Below are positions 36,243-48,600 of a stretch of DNA of 64,000 nucleotides, piece by piece. A program made the translations under genes and the position numbers. The DNA is from Epiperipatus broadwayi (taxonomy: Eukaryota; Onychophora; Udeonychophora; Euonychophora; Peripatidae). The stretch is taken from NCBI GenBank assembly GCA_028023455.1, contig JAQFVV010006255.1, positions 3,782,001-3,846,000 of the forward strand. Direction: 5' to 3'. Numbering within the stretch: position 1 is the stretch's first letter; each line of letters opens with the position of its first letter. Below the pieces are notes generated by a model that worked only from the letters and a program-made list of their open reading frames with translations, was not told the DNA's origin and searched no databases.

Positions 36243-37050
36243 TTGTTGAACACGTACGAGGAGGTGTTTTCAGAAGTTCCGGGAGTTATCGAAGGATACG
36301 AACACCGAATAAAACTTATGGAAGACCAGCCGTATCAAGCGCGAACATACCCAATACCACATCAATATAGAAATGCCATAGAAGAACAGCTACAGAATAT
36401 GCTAAAATGGGGAATTATTTCTAAATGCTCATCACCATACAATAATCCGTTGGTGACTGTAAAGAAAAAGGACGGGTCTATTCGATTGTGTTTAGACGCG
36501 CAACAGTTGAATAAAATAACAGTGCTAGACACTAATGCCCCGCCACCTATAAGCGAATTATTAATGAAGTTCCATAAAAAAAAATATTTTCGACGTTTGA
36601 TCTAACGGCCAGCTACTGGCAGATCAAGCTTCACCCTGAAGACCGGAAATATACCGCTTTCCGATATAATGGACGGGCATATAACTTTAATCGGGTTTTT
36701 TCGGCTTAAAAAACAGCGGGGCAGGACTAATACAATGCCTTGATCAAGTGTTGTCAGAAAAAATTAAGAGTTTAATTACGATGTATGTGGACGACATCAT
36801 TGTGGCCTCGAATAGTGTGGAAGAGCACTTCGAACATTTGAAGCTACTGTTCGGGGAGTGCATAGAAAAAGGAATTAAAATAAATTTGGGGAAAAGCCAC
36901 CTAATGACTCCGGAGGTGAAATTCTTGGGACACATTATCAGTGAGCAGGGAATATCTCCAAATCCAGAAAAAATCGAGGCGATACAACAGTTTCCAAAAC
37001 CAAGGAAGAAGAAAGACATCAAAGCTTTCCTCGGACTGTGTAATTTTTTC
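36243..37050 (+). pseudogene. Gypsy reverse transcriptase, two frameshifts
   Basis: Begins with LLNTYEEVFSE, then an EEQLQNMLKWGII segment, VKKKDGSIRLCLD and LNKIT. Coding changes frame at an A run (36576-36584), passes FDLTASYWQIKLHP, and changes frame again at a T6 run (36696-36701). It resumes with GLKNSGAGLIQ and the catalytic YVDDIIVAS at about 36784. FLGHII and KAFLGLCNFF follow. All standard RT blocks are present, split over three frames by single-base shifts. It would copy the element RNA into DNA. Confidence 0.9.
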
Positions 37051-37794
37051 AACCGATTTTATAAAAACTTTTCCTCAGACATGGAACCTCTCTTACAGTT
37101 ATTAAGGAAGGACAAAAGGTGGATGTGGGAGGAGCTACAAGAGCGTAGCTTTGAAAAGGTAAAAAGGGGGTTTCTAAAAGAGGTCATGCTGTCATACCCA
37201 GATTTTGACAAACCATTTGTAGTGCAAACTGACAGTAGTGGAATGGGCCTGGGAGCCACATTATCTCAGGTGCAGGACGACGGGAAATATGGGGTGTTAT
37301 TCTTTATAAGTCGCTTATTAAGTAAGCCTGAAAAAAATTATACAGTAACTGAGAGGGAGGCTTTAGCAATTGTCTGGGCCTTTAAGAAGTTTAGACAGTA
37401 TTTAATCGGGTCGCAGGTGATAGTGATTACAGACCATAGGAGCCTTGAGTTCCTTAATCATAGCTTCCTCACGAATAGTAGGCTGATCCGATGGAGTTTG
37501 ATCTTACAAGAATTTAACTATCGCGTGCAGTATTGCCCAGGCAGAGACAATATGGCGGCAGATGCTTTAAGTCGCTATCCGATAGAACCACCGCAGCAAC
37601 ATTTAACTTGTAACGATGCGTACATAGCAGTGGCGGAAGTAGATAAAGGCGAGGATATAGAGTGCAGTTTGAAAAGATTAGTGAAAGCGCAAGAAGAAGA
37701 TACCGAATGTAAACAAATAATAGACCACTTGCGCCATCAGCCTACAGGAAGACCTGTAAACAATACGGTCTGGAAAGAAAAAAATATTGTTTGA
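37051..37794 (+). pseudogene. Gypsy RNase H and connector
   Basis: In the same frame as the YVDD block. It shows VVQTDSSGMGLGATL (catalytic Asp near 37231), EREALAIVWAFKKFRQYL (conserved Glu), VITDHRSLEFL (Asp) and the RDNMAADALSR tail (Asp). These are the RNase H residues that degrade the RNA strand during reverse transcription. The frame ends at 37794 after a frameshift in an A7 run (37778-37784), and integrase begins in the next frame. Confidence 0.9.
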
Positions 37795-38874
37795 AAAATG
37801 GACTTTTACAGCGTAAAATGAGAGATGAGGAGCATACACGAGTCGTTCTTCCAGTGAATATGCGGAAACAAATAATCATGTTCATACATGAAAATTATGG
37901 ACACTATGGGGCAAGCAAGATGGAAGGGTTGATAGGCAATTGGTTTTATTGGCCAAGAATGTATAAGAGTGTTTTAGACATCATTGAGGGATGTACTGTA
38001 TGTGCGAAAACAAAGCCCCAAAACTCATCAAGTGTGGGCCCGTTGAGACCTATATATGCATACCAGCCTAACAGCCTCTTGGCAATAGATTTCTACGGAC
38101 CCCTACCCCAGTTTAATAGAAAGAAGTATCTTGTTGTAACGTATGACGTTTTTTCCAAATTCGTAGCGATATATCCGGTGACGCAAGCTAATGCCAAACA
38201 AACTATACAGGTACTTGAGCATCAACATTTTCGAGACGTGGGAATCCCAAAGCAGATAATATCAGACCATGGAACTCCCTTTATGTCAGAGGAATGGAAA
38301 AGGTGGACGAAGCGCCACCAGATCAGACATATTCTCACTTCAATTCGTAATCCGCAGTCTAATCCCTGCGAACGAGTCATGAGGGAATTAGGGCGCTTAT
38401 TTCGTGTGTATCTCCAGAACAATCATCGTGGATGGGTAAAAGAGGCCTCGAGAGTGGCGAACATGATAAATTGGTCCAAAAATGAATCCACTGGGTTCGA
38501 ACCATCAGGCTTCATCATGGGAGAAATACCCCTTACCCATTCAAAACCCTTTTACCAATTAGAACACCACCTATTGATAAGAAGAAAGACGCGGATGAAG
38601 CACGCTGTAAACTCAAAAAGATGGGAAAATATAAGACAAAGGAGACAAGGGAAGAGCAAGGCTATGTTCAAGCTGGGAGATGAGGTCATGGTAAGGGAAA
38701 AACCCCGTAAGCCATCCGGAAAAGGGGATATATAAGAAATTTCAACCCATATACGACGGGCCATACAAAATCATAAAGGAGTACGGAAATAACGCCTTCA
38801 AAGTCGCCCAAGGGTCAGACTGTAGGGGAATGTTCAATGCGTGATCCTTACAATTACTAAAGAAGAAAGCTTAA
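37791..38874 (+). pseudogene. Gypsy integrase
   Basis: The N-terminal zinc-binding pattern is seen as H-x3-H in HENYGHYG and C-x2-C in CTVCAK. The catalytic core has LLAIDFYGPLP (first Asp, near 38088), SDHGTPFMSEEW (second Asp, near 38263) and NPCERVMRELGRLF (Glu). A basic C-terminal region follows. The frame stops at 38733-38735 after a shift near ggggatatata. Sequence in another frame continues to a TGA at 38842-38844 and on to a TAA near 38872. No chromodomain is recognised. It would insert the DNA copy into the genome. Confidence 0.9.
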
Positions 38875-38998
38875 CGAGTAACACGGACACATGAGAATAA
38901 GAGAGGACGAACTTCCATCAAAATAAATCAAGGGGAATGTATAGTAAGAATAAAGTTAAATGTTGAAACTAAAACCTTCAGATTGATATTTTAGTTTC

Positions 38999-39018
38999 AA
39001 AAAGGGGGGACGGAGAAA
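38999..39018 (+). promoter_or_regulatory. Polypurine tract before the 3' LTR
   Basis: aaaaaggggggacggagaaa ends exactly at the TG of the 3' LTR, the position from which plus-strand DNA synthesis is primed. Confidence 0.85.
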
Positions 39019-40697
39019 TGTACCGAGATACATCAGGAAGGAGTGTGCTTTCTACGGAGTTACACATAATTTTGAAAAAAAAAAATAAATTGATAAACGA
39101 TTTGTGTAAATATTAATAAAAAAATAAAAGGTCTTGTAGTGTAAAATAAGAATAAAAGGATTTTTTTTTCTCATAGATAGGTTTATCGTTAAAAGCATAA
39201 ATTAGACAGTTTTATAAAATATAATTTTGAATCGTATTTAAATAAAACCTAAAGAACTAAAATTTGATTTAAGATTGCTTTAAGAAAAAAAAAAACAAGG
39301 TGGAATTCGTTTTGTCTTATAATTAAAAAAAAAAAAAAAAAAAGGAAAAAATATATGTAATCAAAGGAATGTAGTGAACAATGGGAGCTAATGACGAACA
39401 TAAGAAATTTCCATTAAATGGCTAATTAGTGAAAATAACTTTAACAAAGAAATTGAAATAATTCTAACAAAGAAATTGAAATAACTCTAGCAGAGAGTAC
39501 AAAGAAATTAAAATGACCAATGCAAACACCAGAAAGTCAGCACGGACCATCACTGAAACACCAGAGGATTAGTTACGTGTTGTAGATTGAATCCGCAAGA
39601 TAAGGACCGAAAAATATAAAAGGGCAAATTTTCTATTGTATTAATAATAGATTATTAAAAAATATTTTATAGATCGAGAGCATTGAATATTAATATACGT
39701 CTCAAGCTAAACATAATGCTGCACTGTTAAACCCATCGTGTGAACAGCCGGCCGAATCCTTCCCGCAATACTAACAGCAAACAGTTCAAATGTCGATCAT
39801 GGTAGCATAAAATAAGAAGGAGATGGAGTGTCCACATGGAGCCCACAGGATCCCAACGACATCGGGAAAAGGAGTGCAAAGAGTTAGCGCTAACTGACCG
39901 AATGAAATACTATCAGAAGCAATGCTCGGAACCGTGCATAAGGGAGAAAGCTAGGTAATGTTTATTTCAATTTCTAATTCACTAATTAAAAGCCGTAATA
40001 ATAAATGGAATAATAAACTCTGAACTTTAAAGTATGAACAATAATCATTAGTTGTCTTTAGCTCCATTACCCAGAGACTTTATTGTGACTGTGTGTATAC
40101 TTATTTTTTATGTATTTATAATATGAAATTTTGATTGTATTAAATATTATTTGAACTTGAACGAAAGTGTAATTAATTATATTATAAGACCAAACGAAGT
40201 GTAATAGCGTAAATGGAGACTTCATGGGTTAGTGATTACTTAAATTAGATTTAAATTAAATAATTAAATAAAAGAAAGAGAAAGCGAGAAATTTAGCACG
40301 GAGTAAGATTCATAAATTGATTTTTTTAGGTAGGCGGATTATATTTAATTGATTGTTGTAGCTGAGCTAGCGGGAGCGGGTACTAGATCGTATTGGTCAA
40401 GCAGACTTGTCGACAAAGGTCGGCTGGCGCCCATTGGATTTTTTTCTTTAAATAAATAAAAGGTTTGATTGGCTAATATGTAATCTAGTAAACGAGTGTT
40501 AATGTTATTGGCAAATGTTTGCAAATGATATTGATTACTCTACCCGAGGTACCGACAGCCCCGTGATAGGATTTTGTGTAAGAGGGAGGTACAAAGTTCT
40601 GATCGAGTCGTCATTATAAACATTAAACATTTTATTGATTTTATATAAATAAAGTTTTTATAAAATTTACGAGACGACGTGTAAAGGGCAAGGTATA
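39019..40697 (+). repeat. Gypsy 3' LTR
   Basis: Begins tgtaccgagatacatcagg. It has a TATA box at 39615-39622 and two instead of four 23-bp units. It differs from the 5' LTR by scattered single bases and a few run-length changes. The right end meets a TA run at 40698. Confidence 0.9.
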
Positions 40698-40958
40698 ATA
40701 TATATATATTAAAAACTTCACTGGACAACTTATTATCATATTTGAAATAAAAATTGTTCAAATGTCTTATATAAATAAATAACATGCAATGTCTCACAGT
40801 ATCACAATATTACTGCTATGAAATACTGCATATTTTTGGAGAATTCTTTTTTGTGTATATATAACATGTGTTTGTAAATATAAAGAAGCAAACTGTACCC
40901 ATTCAACACCAAAAATATTCAATCTGCTGCTAAGGCATGATTACTATTTTCTTCATGG

Positions 40959-41475
40959 GTCTAAGACAGGGGTGGGCAATTGTTTTGGCTCGGGGGCCAC
41001 ATAGGTTGGTGGAGGGCCACATTGGGGGCCATTTTGTGGAAGTAAAGGTTAGCAAAGGGCCATACCCTTTTTTTCATGACCCAATAAACAAACACACTGC
41101 TTTATTCCCTGTTTTACCAAAAAAATATTTGTTTTGTCCATTCTTCATTAAACACATGACATTCATCACCGATTTTACATTTTTTTGGAGGGTTCATGGT
41201 TTCACTAAAGTTGGAAATGTATATATTTGCTAATGCAAGGACAAAATTGAAATTAAACAGATCAACTGGAAAAGCACTGAACATTGTATCTACACTGCGC
41301 ATGTGTATTGACATGGCTATCCTAGTGAAAAATACGAGATGAATCTTTGGTTGCACATGGGAAGGAAATCTCAGTTCAAGGTGGATTTTTCTGATTGTCT
41401 TGGCAGGCCGCACAAAAACTCTTAGGGGGCCGCATGTGGCCCTTGGGCCACTATTTGCCCACCCCTGGTATAAGA
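40959..41475 (-). mobile_element. Non-autonomous hAT element, 501 bp, 8-bp target duplication
   Basis: Terminal inverted repeats caggggtgggcaa and ttgcccacccctg bound 40967-41467. Direct repeats gtctaaga (40959-40966) and gtataaga (41468-41475) match 7 of 8 bases, the size expected for hAT. Both subterminal regions are rich in ggggccaca/ggccgc-type words and stand out as GC-rich here. It keeps a small remnant of the transposase 5' end on the minus strand. Confidence 0.93.
41059..41197 (-). pseudogene. N-terminal remnant of a hAT transposase inside the miniature element
   Basis: From a minus-strand ATG at 41195-41197 the peptide reads MNPPKKCKIGDECHVFNEEW followed by TKQIFF. This resembles the start of GTF2IRD2/ZBED-like hAT transposases (KKRKVDSECRxFxExWTxxYFF). 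A single-base shift leads to NKAVCLF, the start of the BED-type zinc finger. The rest of the gene was deleted, so this is a deletion derivative of an autonomous hAT element. Confidence 0.6.
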
Positions 41476-41617
41476 TGATTATATAGACACTAAAACAAAT
41501 TGTGATTTTTTCATTCATAATAGTTTAAGTAGACCCCATTGTAACTGAATTTTGACTACAACTAAATGTAATCTTTTTAAAAAGATGTATTAAAAAATAT
41601 TAAGATAAATTTAAAAA

Positions 41618-41758
41618 AAACTTAAGCTAGTTTTATATATATATATATATAAAGTTATATTGAATATAATCTTTATAAAAGTTTATACATAAACTTAAGC
41701 TAGTTTTATATATATATATATATAAAGTTATATTGAATATAATCTTTATAAAAGTTTA
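41618..41758 (+). repeat. Two 68-bp tandem copies
   Basis: Copies at 41618-41685 and 41691-41758 look identical and contain cttaagctagtttt and a TA run. A recent local duplication; non-coding. Confidence 0.85.
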
Positions 41759-43815
41759 ACATATTTTTTTACTGTTTACAAAATATTTTTAAGAATAGAA
41801 TTTAGTTAAATTCATTCAAAATTCAGAAAGACTGTGTTTCTGATATCTTTGAAGATACAAAGTAAATAATTTAACATACGTTTTTAGTAAACAGTCAATA
41901 AATCTGTGGATCATGCCTGTTTCCATAGGAATATTTTATGGAGAAAAAGTCATCACACATGCTGATATGCAAAATCATTTCTGATTACCACAGTAAAATT
42001 CAAATCTTTCTAATAGTTAGAATTGTGAGATTTTGTAAAACAATAATTGATGATATTGCAGAAATGGATCCTATTGGTATTTTGAAAGTGACAAAAATTA
42101 TACAAGCATTCCAATAACACAGACCAAACCAATTTATTAAAAAATACAGAGAAGTTTAACAGAACAATACCAAGATTGGTATTTAAATGCTTTGTTACTG
42201 ATCATCCAATAATATTAGCATTATGAATTTAGCTATTCATTGCATAAATTTCAGAGGGAACTATTTTATAAATCACTAAGCATTAACAACTTATGGGATA
42301 GTGTCTTATGAATAGCAAATCATCCTAATGAATGATATTTAGTATTCAACTTTTATGATACAAAACAAAAAACTACTGTAAGAGGAACGTTAAAACACTT
42401 ATAAGTATCACAGTAGGTGTTTTAAAAAATGCATCTCTAAATTAATCAGTGAAAGATTTAAAAATACTCATATAACCATTTGGAATAGTTATTAATTTCC
42501 AACCAATTTATCTAAAATACACACATTTCCTGTTTATAACAATAACTATGATTTTAAAGGAAAACTAAACAATAAGATGGATCTAATAAACTTACTCATT
42601 CAAATTTCAGATCAAGAAATAATACTTCTTCTATTTGTTTATGAGGCAAAGCTACAATATTTTCAGTGTGATCAATAATAATATTTATCACATAATTGTT
42701 ATAATGTGTGATATAAACATTAAAATATGGTAAGCATGGACATTTATCTTCATAATAAATTACAAGAAAGAATAATAATATAAATACTAACCTTTTAGAC
42801 AAGGATAATAAACTAGATACTAATAAAATACAAACACAGAATGCATAGCTGACATGAAAAAATTAGAGGAAATAAACATTTGCAAATATGAATTAAAAGA
42901 ACCAGAGAACTGCTTAGTTATCAGTAGAATAATATAATAGTGATTACCATAAATAAGACCTCCATAGTTGCTAATGATAGATTAATCCTAAATATCATAC
43001 CAATTAAAAACAAGTTGGGTGATACAATTGAGAAAAAAGAAATCTGACTAGTCATCACACAAGAAAACAAGGAAAGAAAAAATGTTTTCTTCAAAGAACA
43101 CTAGTGATGAAAAAGACAAAATATTTTGTAATATGGACGTAACAAAAACTTAAAACTTTTAAAATAGACCCAAAGGACAGTGCATTTTCTGATTATGGAG
43201 TTAAAAGATATATTGATTTTATTTTGATAGAGATTCAAAAGATCACAGTCGAGCACTCTGAATCCACACAAATTGTCCATATAATTTTATTTTAGCTAGG
43301 AAAGTGGATGAAAATAAAAAGTCCACATTCCTAGGGCTATTAGGGACAGAAAATATATAGTTGTTTACAAATAAATATGTCAGTACATCTAAACACATGT
43401 GTATTTTCTGCTTTTTCTTGAGATTTCTCCTTACTATTGGTAAGTCCTGAGATGTTTATTAAAAAATATGCTCCTTAATGTCATTTAAATTTATATATAT
43501 AATGTATCACAACAAATTCAATTGCAGTTTGAATTTTTTGCATTACAAAGCTGCATGCTCAAAAACGTTTAATAAAAAAAGATAGATTGAATAATAAATT
43601 TATATATTTCCATGTGTATGTGTGTGTATATATTTACTATATATGCATAACTAAATTACGCCATTTTAAGAAATTAAAGAGAAATAGATCTGTAGAATTA
43701 ATCATATTATAAAATGTGTAATAAAAGAAAATTACTCTATAGATTTTATAATACTTTCAAATATTTTATAAAAAATATTTTGCAAAATTATAGTTAATAA
43801 GGTGATAACTTGTAT
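41759..43815. other. Gene-free AT-rich stretch
   Basis: No ORF beyond about 70 codons and no element recognised. Confidence 0.6.
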
Positions 43816-44035
43816 AATGTAAAACAATACATTGTACAGGCTTAAACCTGCATTTATATATGTAATATATGCGGGTTCAAACTCAGACTTTCACACGACC
43901 CACCACTCTCAGTGCTATCTCATATTGCTGACCCATCTGATCACACACATGTATCTTTTCAACATGTCTGTGATCAGATGGGTCAGCAATATGAGATGGC
44001 ACTGAGAGTGGTGGGTCGTGTAAAATGTAAAACAA
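43816..44035. mobile_element. R1 inverted dimer with 12-bp target duplication
   Basis: Direct repeats aatgtaaaacaa at 43816-43827 and 44024-44035 flank a 196-bp insertion. The left side has the one-sided tail (cattgtacaggcttaaacc...), then arms of about 60 bp (acgacccaccactctcagtg and its reverse complement) around a loop of about 11 bases. On the minus strand the left arm end reads gagttcgaaccc, an excellent B box, with gagatggcactgagagtgg upstream as a poor A-box candidate. Non-coding. Confidence 0.75.
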
Positions 44036-45367
44036 GAAAAAAGTAGATACACCTAATTCTCTTTTTAGCGGGTTTTTTTTTTTTTTTTGCACAATTTTGA
44101 AATAACACAAGTTTAAAAAAAAAAATTATTTTTCTACATGAGTTGTTTTAAAAGAACACCATCGGTTAAAAAAAAAAAAAAAAGTACTTTTGGATTAGAT
44201 CTGCTGTGATGTATTCATGACTGAAATGAAAAAAAACAAAAAAACAAATGTTATTGTCTGGAAGGCTTTCTCAAAATAATTCTTAGATTGTCTTAAGTTA
44301 TTATTAAACATTTTTTAAAATTCTAAATAATTTCATGTAAATAATATAAAATAATTTATTTTCCTTTTTAGAAGATTCTAAATGTTTTTAATTCCGTGTT
44401 TATTTACACATTTGTTTCTGAGATCAAGTTAGTCAGGATATATATCTGTTATATTATCTAATTTTTTTAAAAAAGTTTCCTCTTTTTATTTCCCATTATT
44501 TTAAAAATAAAAATCTCTTTTTCAGCAATATTCCGGCAACCAGAGAAATTTAATTGTCTGTATTGTAACATTTTTGACATTTTGTTTTGAAAGGGAAGTA
44601 TCTTTTTGGTATTGATGGTTTGTTTGCCTTTTGACATTTTTTTTTTTTTTTTTAAATTCTTGTTGGTGTTGATATATAAAAAAATAATTTTGTTTAAATT
44701 TAATTGATTAATTTAAGTTTATATTTATTAATTTTGCTAAAAATCAGTAGATGGTAAGTTATACATTGAAAGTTTTAGTGATAGCAATGGTATTCCAATC
44801 ATACACAAATATTGTCAGAAAATGACAGTGAATAAAATCTTGGGTACTTTTCTGTTTTATGAGCAAACAAGATGTCCAAATTTTTGACAAATTTCTCTTT
44901 TTGATTGTGTTAGTTGTTAAATAAAAAAAAAAAAGTTAAATGAAATAAAAGTAATAAATTTCAATAAATTATATTAATGTTTATTTCAATTTTTTTTATA
45001 CTTACATTATAAAAGTGACAATATACTTTGAACTTTAAAGTTTTTGATGAATTGTGTAGAGAAGCCAATGAGTGTTTCATTGTAAGAATTATTATTTTCA
45101 AGTTTTTTTATTTTTTGAATGAAATTTATGTTCTACAACTCATTTTTATTTATGTTTAATGTGTATGAAGTAAAATTTGATAGCACACAAAAAATATAAC
45201 ATTCTCACAAAATGTTTCATATGATTTATTTAATTATTTTCATTGATTTCCAGAACCAATCTACTTATTTTTCATATATACAATGTATTTTTTTTACACA
45301 AATTTCTTTTACACATAATTTTTATGTAAAAGGAGAATTAGGGGTAATTTATTGAAAGAGAAATTAG
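44036..45367. other. Gene-free stretch with many homopolymer runs
   Basis: Dense T- and A-runs; no coding signal. Confidence 0.6.
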
Positions 45368-45699
45368 ATAATTCATTTAATAGTGATATTAGTGATTAAG
45401 CCAATGCACATGCGCTTTAAAGATAAATTATAAATGAATACTCTCACTTTTCCAGACACAAGATATATTTTTTTTAGAAAAGATAGAATGAATCCACCCA
45501 GGATGGTGGATTCATTCCATCGATGGTGGATTCATTCCATCTTTTCTAAAAAACTATATCTTGTGTCTGGAAAAGTGAGAGTATTCATTTATAATTTCTC
45601 TTTAAAGCGCATGTGCATTGGCTTAATCGCTAATATCACTATTACAGTATAAAAACATAGTGCTATATAAAATAATATCTCATTATATAATTCATTTAA
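45368..45699. mobile_element. Foldback element with 13-bp target duplication
   Basis: Perfect direct repeats ataattcatttaa at 45368-45380 and 45687-45699. Inside, arms of about 122 bp (about 45379-45500 and 45523-45644) share cttttccagacacaagatat and gccaatgcacatgcgcttta, around a short duplicated centre (ggtggattcattcc twice). The right side has a one-sided tail of about 42 bp (45645-45686). Parts of the arm (tatatcttgt...agtattcatttat) resemble the unit at 12020-12905, so the two may be related families. Non-coding. Confidence 0.75.
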
Positions 45700-48600
45700 G
45701 TTTTAGTATTGGAAAATAAATTTGAATTGCATAAATTATGAAAATCTGTCATATTTTGTAACCCTTTCAGATTTGCCTAATGACTGATGTTTTAAAGAAA
45801 TATTTTGTTTTTTCTTATAATAAATTGTATGGTATATTTACATATATTATAAAGCACTAAAATTAAAAAAAATAGAGAACAAATTTTAAAGTTCATTTAT
45901 GATTTTTCTTTCTTCCTATCATTACCATAAATAAAGAAAAACTTATTTTTTATTATATAATTACCTATAAAATAATTTAATGAATGAAAACAAATATTTA
46001 TGAAAAAAACATATTTTTGTAAATAAGTAGATATTACATCTCATGTTAGGTTTTGATAAATATGTTTTTGATAAACAATCTGATATAAATAAATACAGAC
46101 TTGATGACATGTTAGCTGTTAAAAAGATATATTGTGAAAGTATATCAAGAAAAATGATGGTATTTGGTTCTAAAAAAAGAGTGAACAATGGAAAAATTAT
46201 TGGTTAAAACAGTCTCCCTCATAGTAATTTTAAATAGCTGTCTTATTTGAATGGTGTAAAATATTTTCCAATATTTTCTCTGCCTCAGAAACTATGATGC
46301 CATTATCTAACCAAAGATTATTTACTATATGTGGTTAATACAACTAAAAGCATGTTTAAGTCAAAAGACCTGAACTATTTGGTCATATCTATAAATGAAT
46401 ATTAAGGTTGCATAGAATATGATGACAACTATGCCATAACAAATGAAGTGGATTTTGCCATAAAATCTAACTTATCTATTTACCATATACACCATCTGTT
46501 GTCACCAACATCTTTCTATCATCACCAATACCCAAAGAGGATAATTATAATAAGGACTGAACTGCTAAAGATGTGTGCATACATAATAAACATATTATAT
46601 CTACAAAAAAAAAAACATGGTTTAAAACTTTAAAACATTTTAATGTTAAAGTATGATCTTTATATTTAACAATAAGACCTTATGTTTTAATATTTATATT
46701 GTTTTTTCTTCTTGTCAATATTTTGTAATATATTGTATTTATCTGGTGGCAATTGCAAAAATAAAAGGAATGATTTCATATTTAATTTATTTAGTGAAAT
46801 ATTTTTTATTATTATCCAATTTAGTTTGTTTTTGCTTTTATAACTCATTCCAAACAAATACCATGAATATCCACCAATTCTGAGAAGCTTTATAATCCAT
46901 TGGGGAATTTCAGAGGTAATATAGTAATTTAAAATGATGATGACCAGCAATTTATCCAAAAGTCAGATTTTTACTTAGAAAGCTTAGCACCTGAAGATTA
47001 ATTTTAAATGAATTTTTTAAAAAAAAATACTTTTAGAATAATTACACTTACCCTAACCTTCAGTGCTAAGTTATTTGATCATCATCATCTGAGTATTTAT
47101 TAGATTAAATTATATATTGGATTCTGATAACCACTTCTAATTAATTATATTTACCTCTTTTTTTTCAATCTGTTGTAATAGATACCAACTTATAAATAAT
47201 TACATTTTATCATCATGCTGTTACAATTCGAATAGTATTGCCTAAGTACCATATTATCCTATAATTATTAACAGATTTATCCTGGTCTTAATCTGCCTGC
47301 TTTCCTTCACTTCATACCTAATCATTTTTTGGAGATTTTAATATATCATATATTCATAGTCAAGTTGCTGGACCATCTCAACTTTTCATTTGTAGGTGGA
47401 AAAGATTTTCTTCCCTCAGAATCTATCTCTTTTCACAATGGTAAACTCTTCACTCATAAACCATGGTTTCTATTCACTCATACTACATCAATCAATTAAT
47501 TTATCACTAAAACATTCATTTTTTGTAATCATTTTGCAATTATAGTTAGACATGGATTCAATTTAATGCATATCTAATAGAACAATGAAAATACTAGTGC
47601 AGTCTTGAATCTCCAAATTTTTTTTGCAATCTATATTATGATTTTCAAACTAAGAAATATGAAAATAATGCAGCAATATATTATTACATACATATATATT
47701 AAAAAAATATAAGTATACTATGCAACAAGTAATACCTTAAGAGATTATTTAATCACAAGGGGTGGGGGGATGAATAACAAATATTATTTAAATATTATAT
47801 ATTTCAAGACAAACTTGCAAACCATGACAGTTGTTCAACCTAGACCAGATTTTTTGGGTAACTCAAAATATGACATATTCTTTTGCCTGATTTTGCATTA
47901 AAATTAGCAATTCTCATAAATTCTTGATACCTAGTAAACATGGTATCCCTTTGCTTTATATGTGTCTTCTTGAATCAATTCACAATCTTATTTCTTGCTA
48001 ATCTTGCTTACTTTCTATCACAGAAAGTATACCAATAACCAGGATTGTACCCAATCTTAATGCTCTTCTTAAAAAAAAAAAATCTATAAAGACATCTTCT
48101 TGAACTAACTTTTGATCTATTACAATGGGCATTTGAGAATTATGACTCTGACATCAATAATGAATGAAAAATATGAATCTTATCTAATACCCCTTCTTTT
48201 ATCTAAACAATTTTCAAAAAAATATCGTTTACTGGACAAATAATCCTGCTATATAAAATAATTTTAGACATAATTTGATTAAAATAAAAATGTTTAATTG
48301 AGATAGTCTTTGGTTTGGTATTAACTAAAATCCTTATACAAATATTTGAAAATACAGCAATAGCAAATTAATTCACATTTTGCAATTTGGGTAGTTTTTA
48401 AAAGTTTAAAAATAATTTTTATTTATCTCAGCAATTTAGATTTAGATTAATTATTACTTTTTTTTTCTTTTTAATTTATGTTTTATGTAATTTTTTGAAC
48501 TAAAATATAATTAAATTTTTGATATTTTAAGAAATTTTGTTGACATTCATAAGTTATTACAAAGCTAAAAAAGTAATATGTATTCATTAATCTAATTATC

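Larger units (their letters stand above)
33095..40697 (+). mobile_element. Ty3/Gypsy LTR retrotransposon, recent insertion, Gag-Pol broken
   Basis: Two nearly identical 1.7-kb direct repeats (33095-34816 and 39019-40697) enclose a 4.2-kb internal region coding Gag, protease, RT, RNase H and integrase in Gypsy order. A polypurine tract precedes the 3' LTR, and a TGG-starting candidate primer-binding site follows the 5' LTR by two bases. The LTRs start TGTAC and end about GTATA. The insertion lies in a TA run, so the target duplication (perhaps atat) is ambiguous. No envelope frame follows pol. LTR similarity implies youth, yet the coding region has four TGA stops and several frameshifts. Confidence 0.93.

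Noticed and set aside
38875-39018. Search for an envelope gene after Gypsy pol
   Set aside because: Only about 140 bases lie between the end of pol and the 3' LTR, with no frame.
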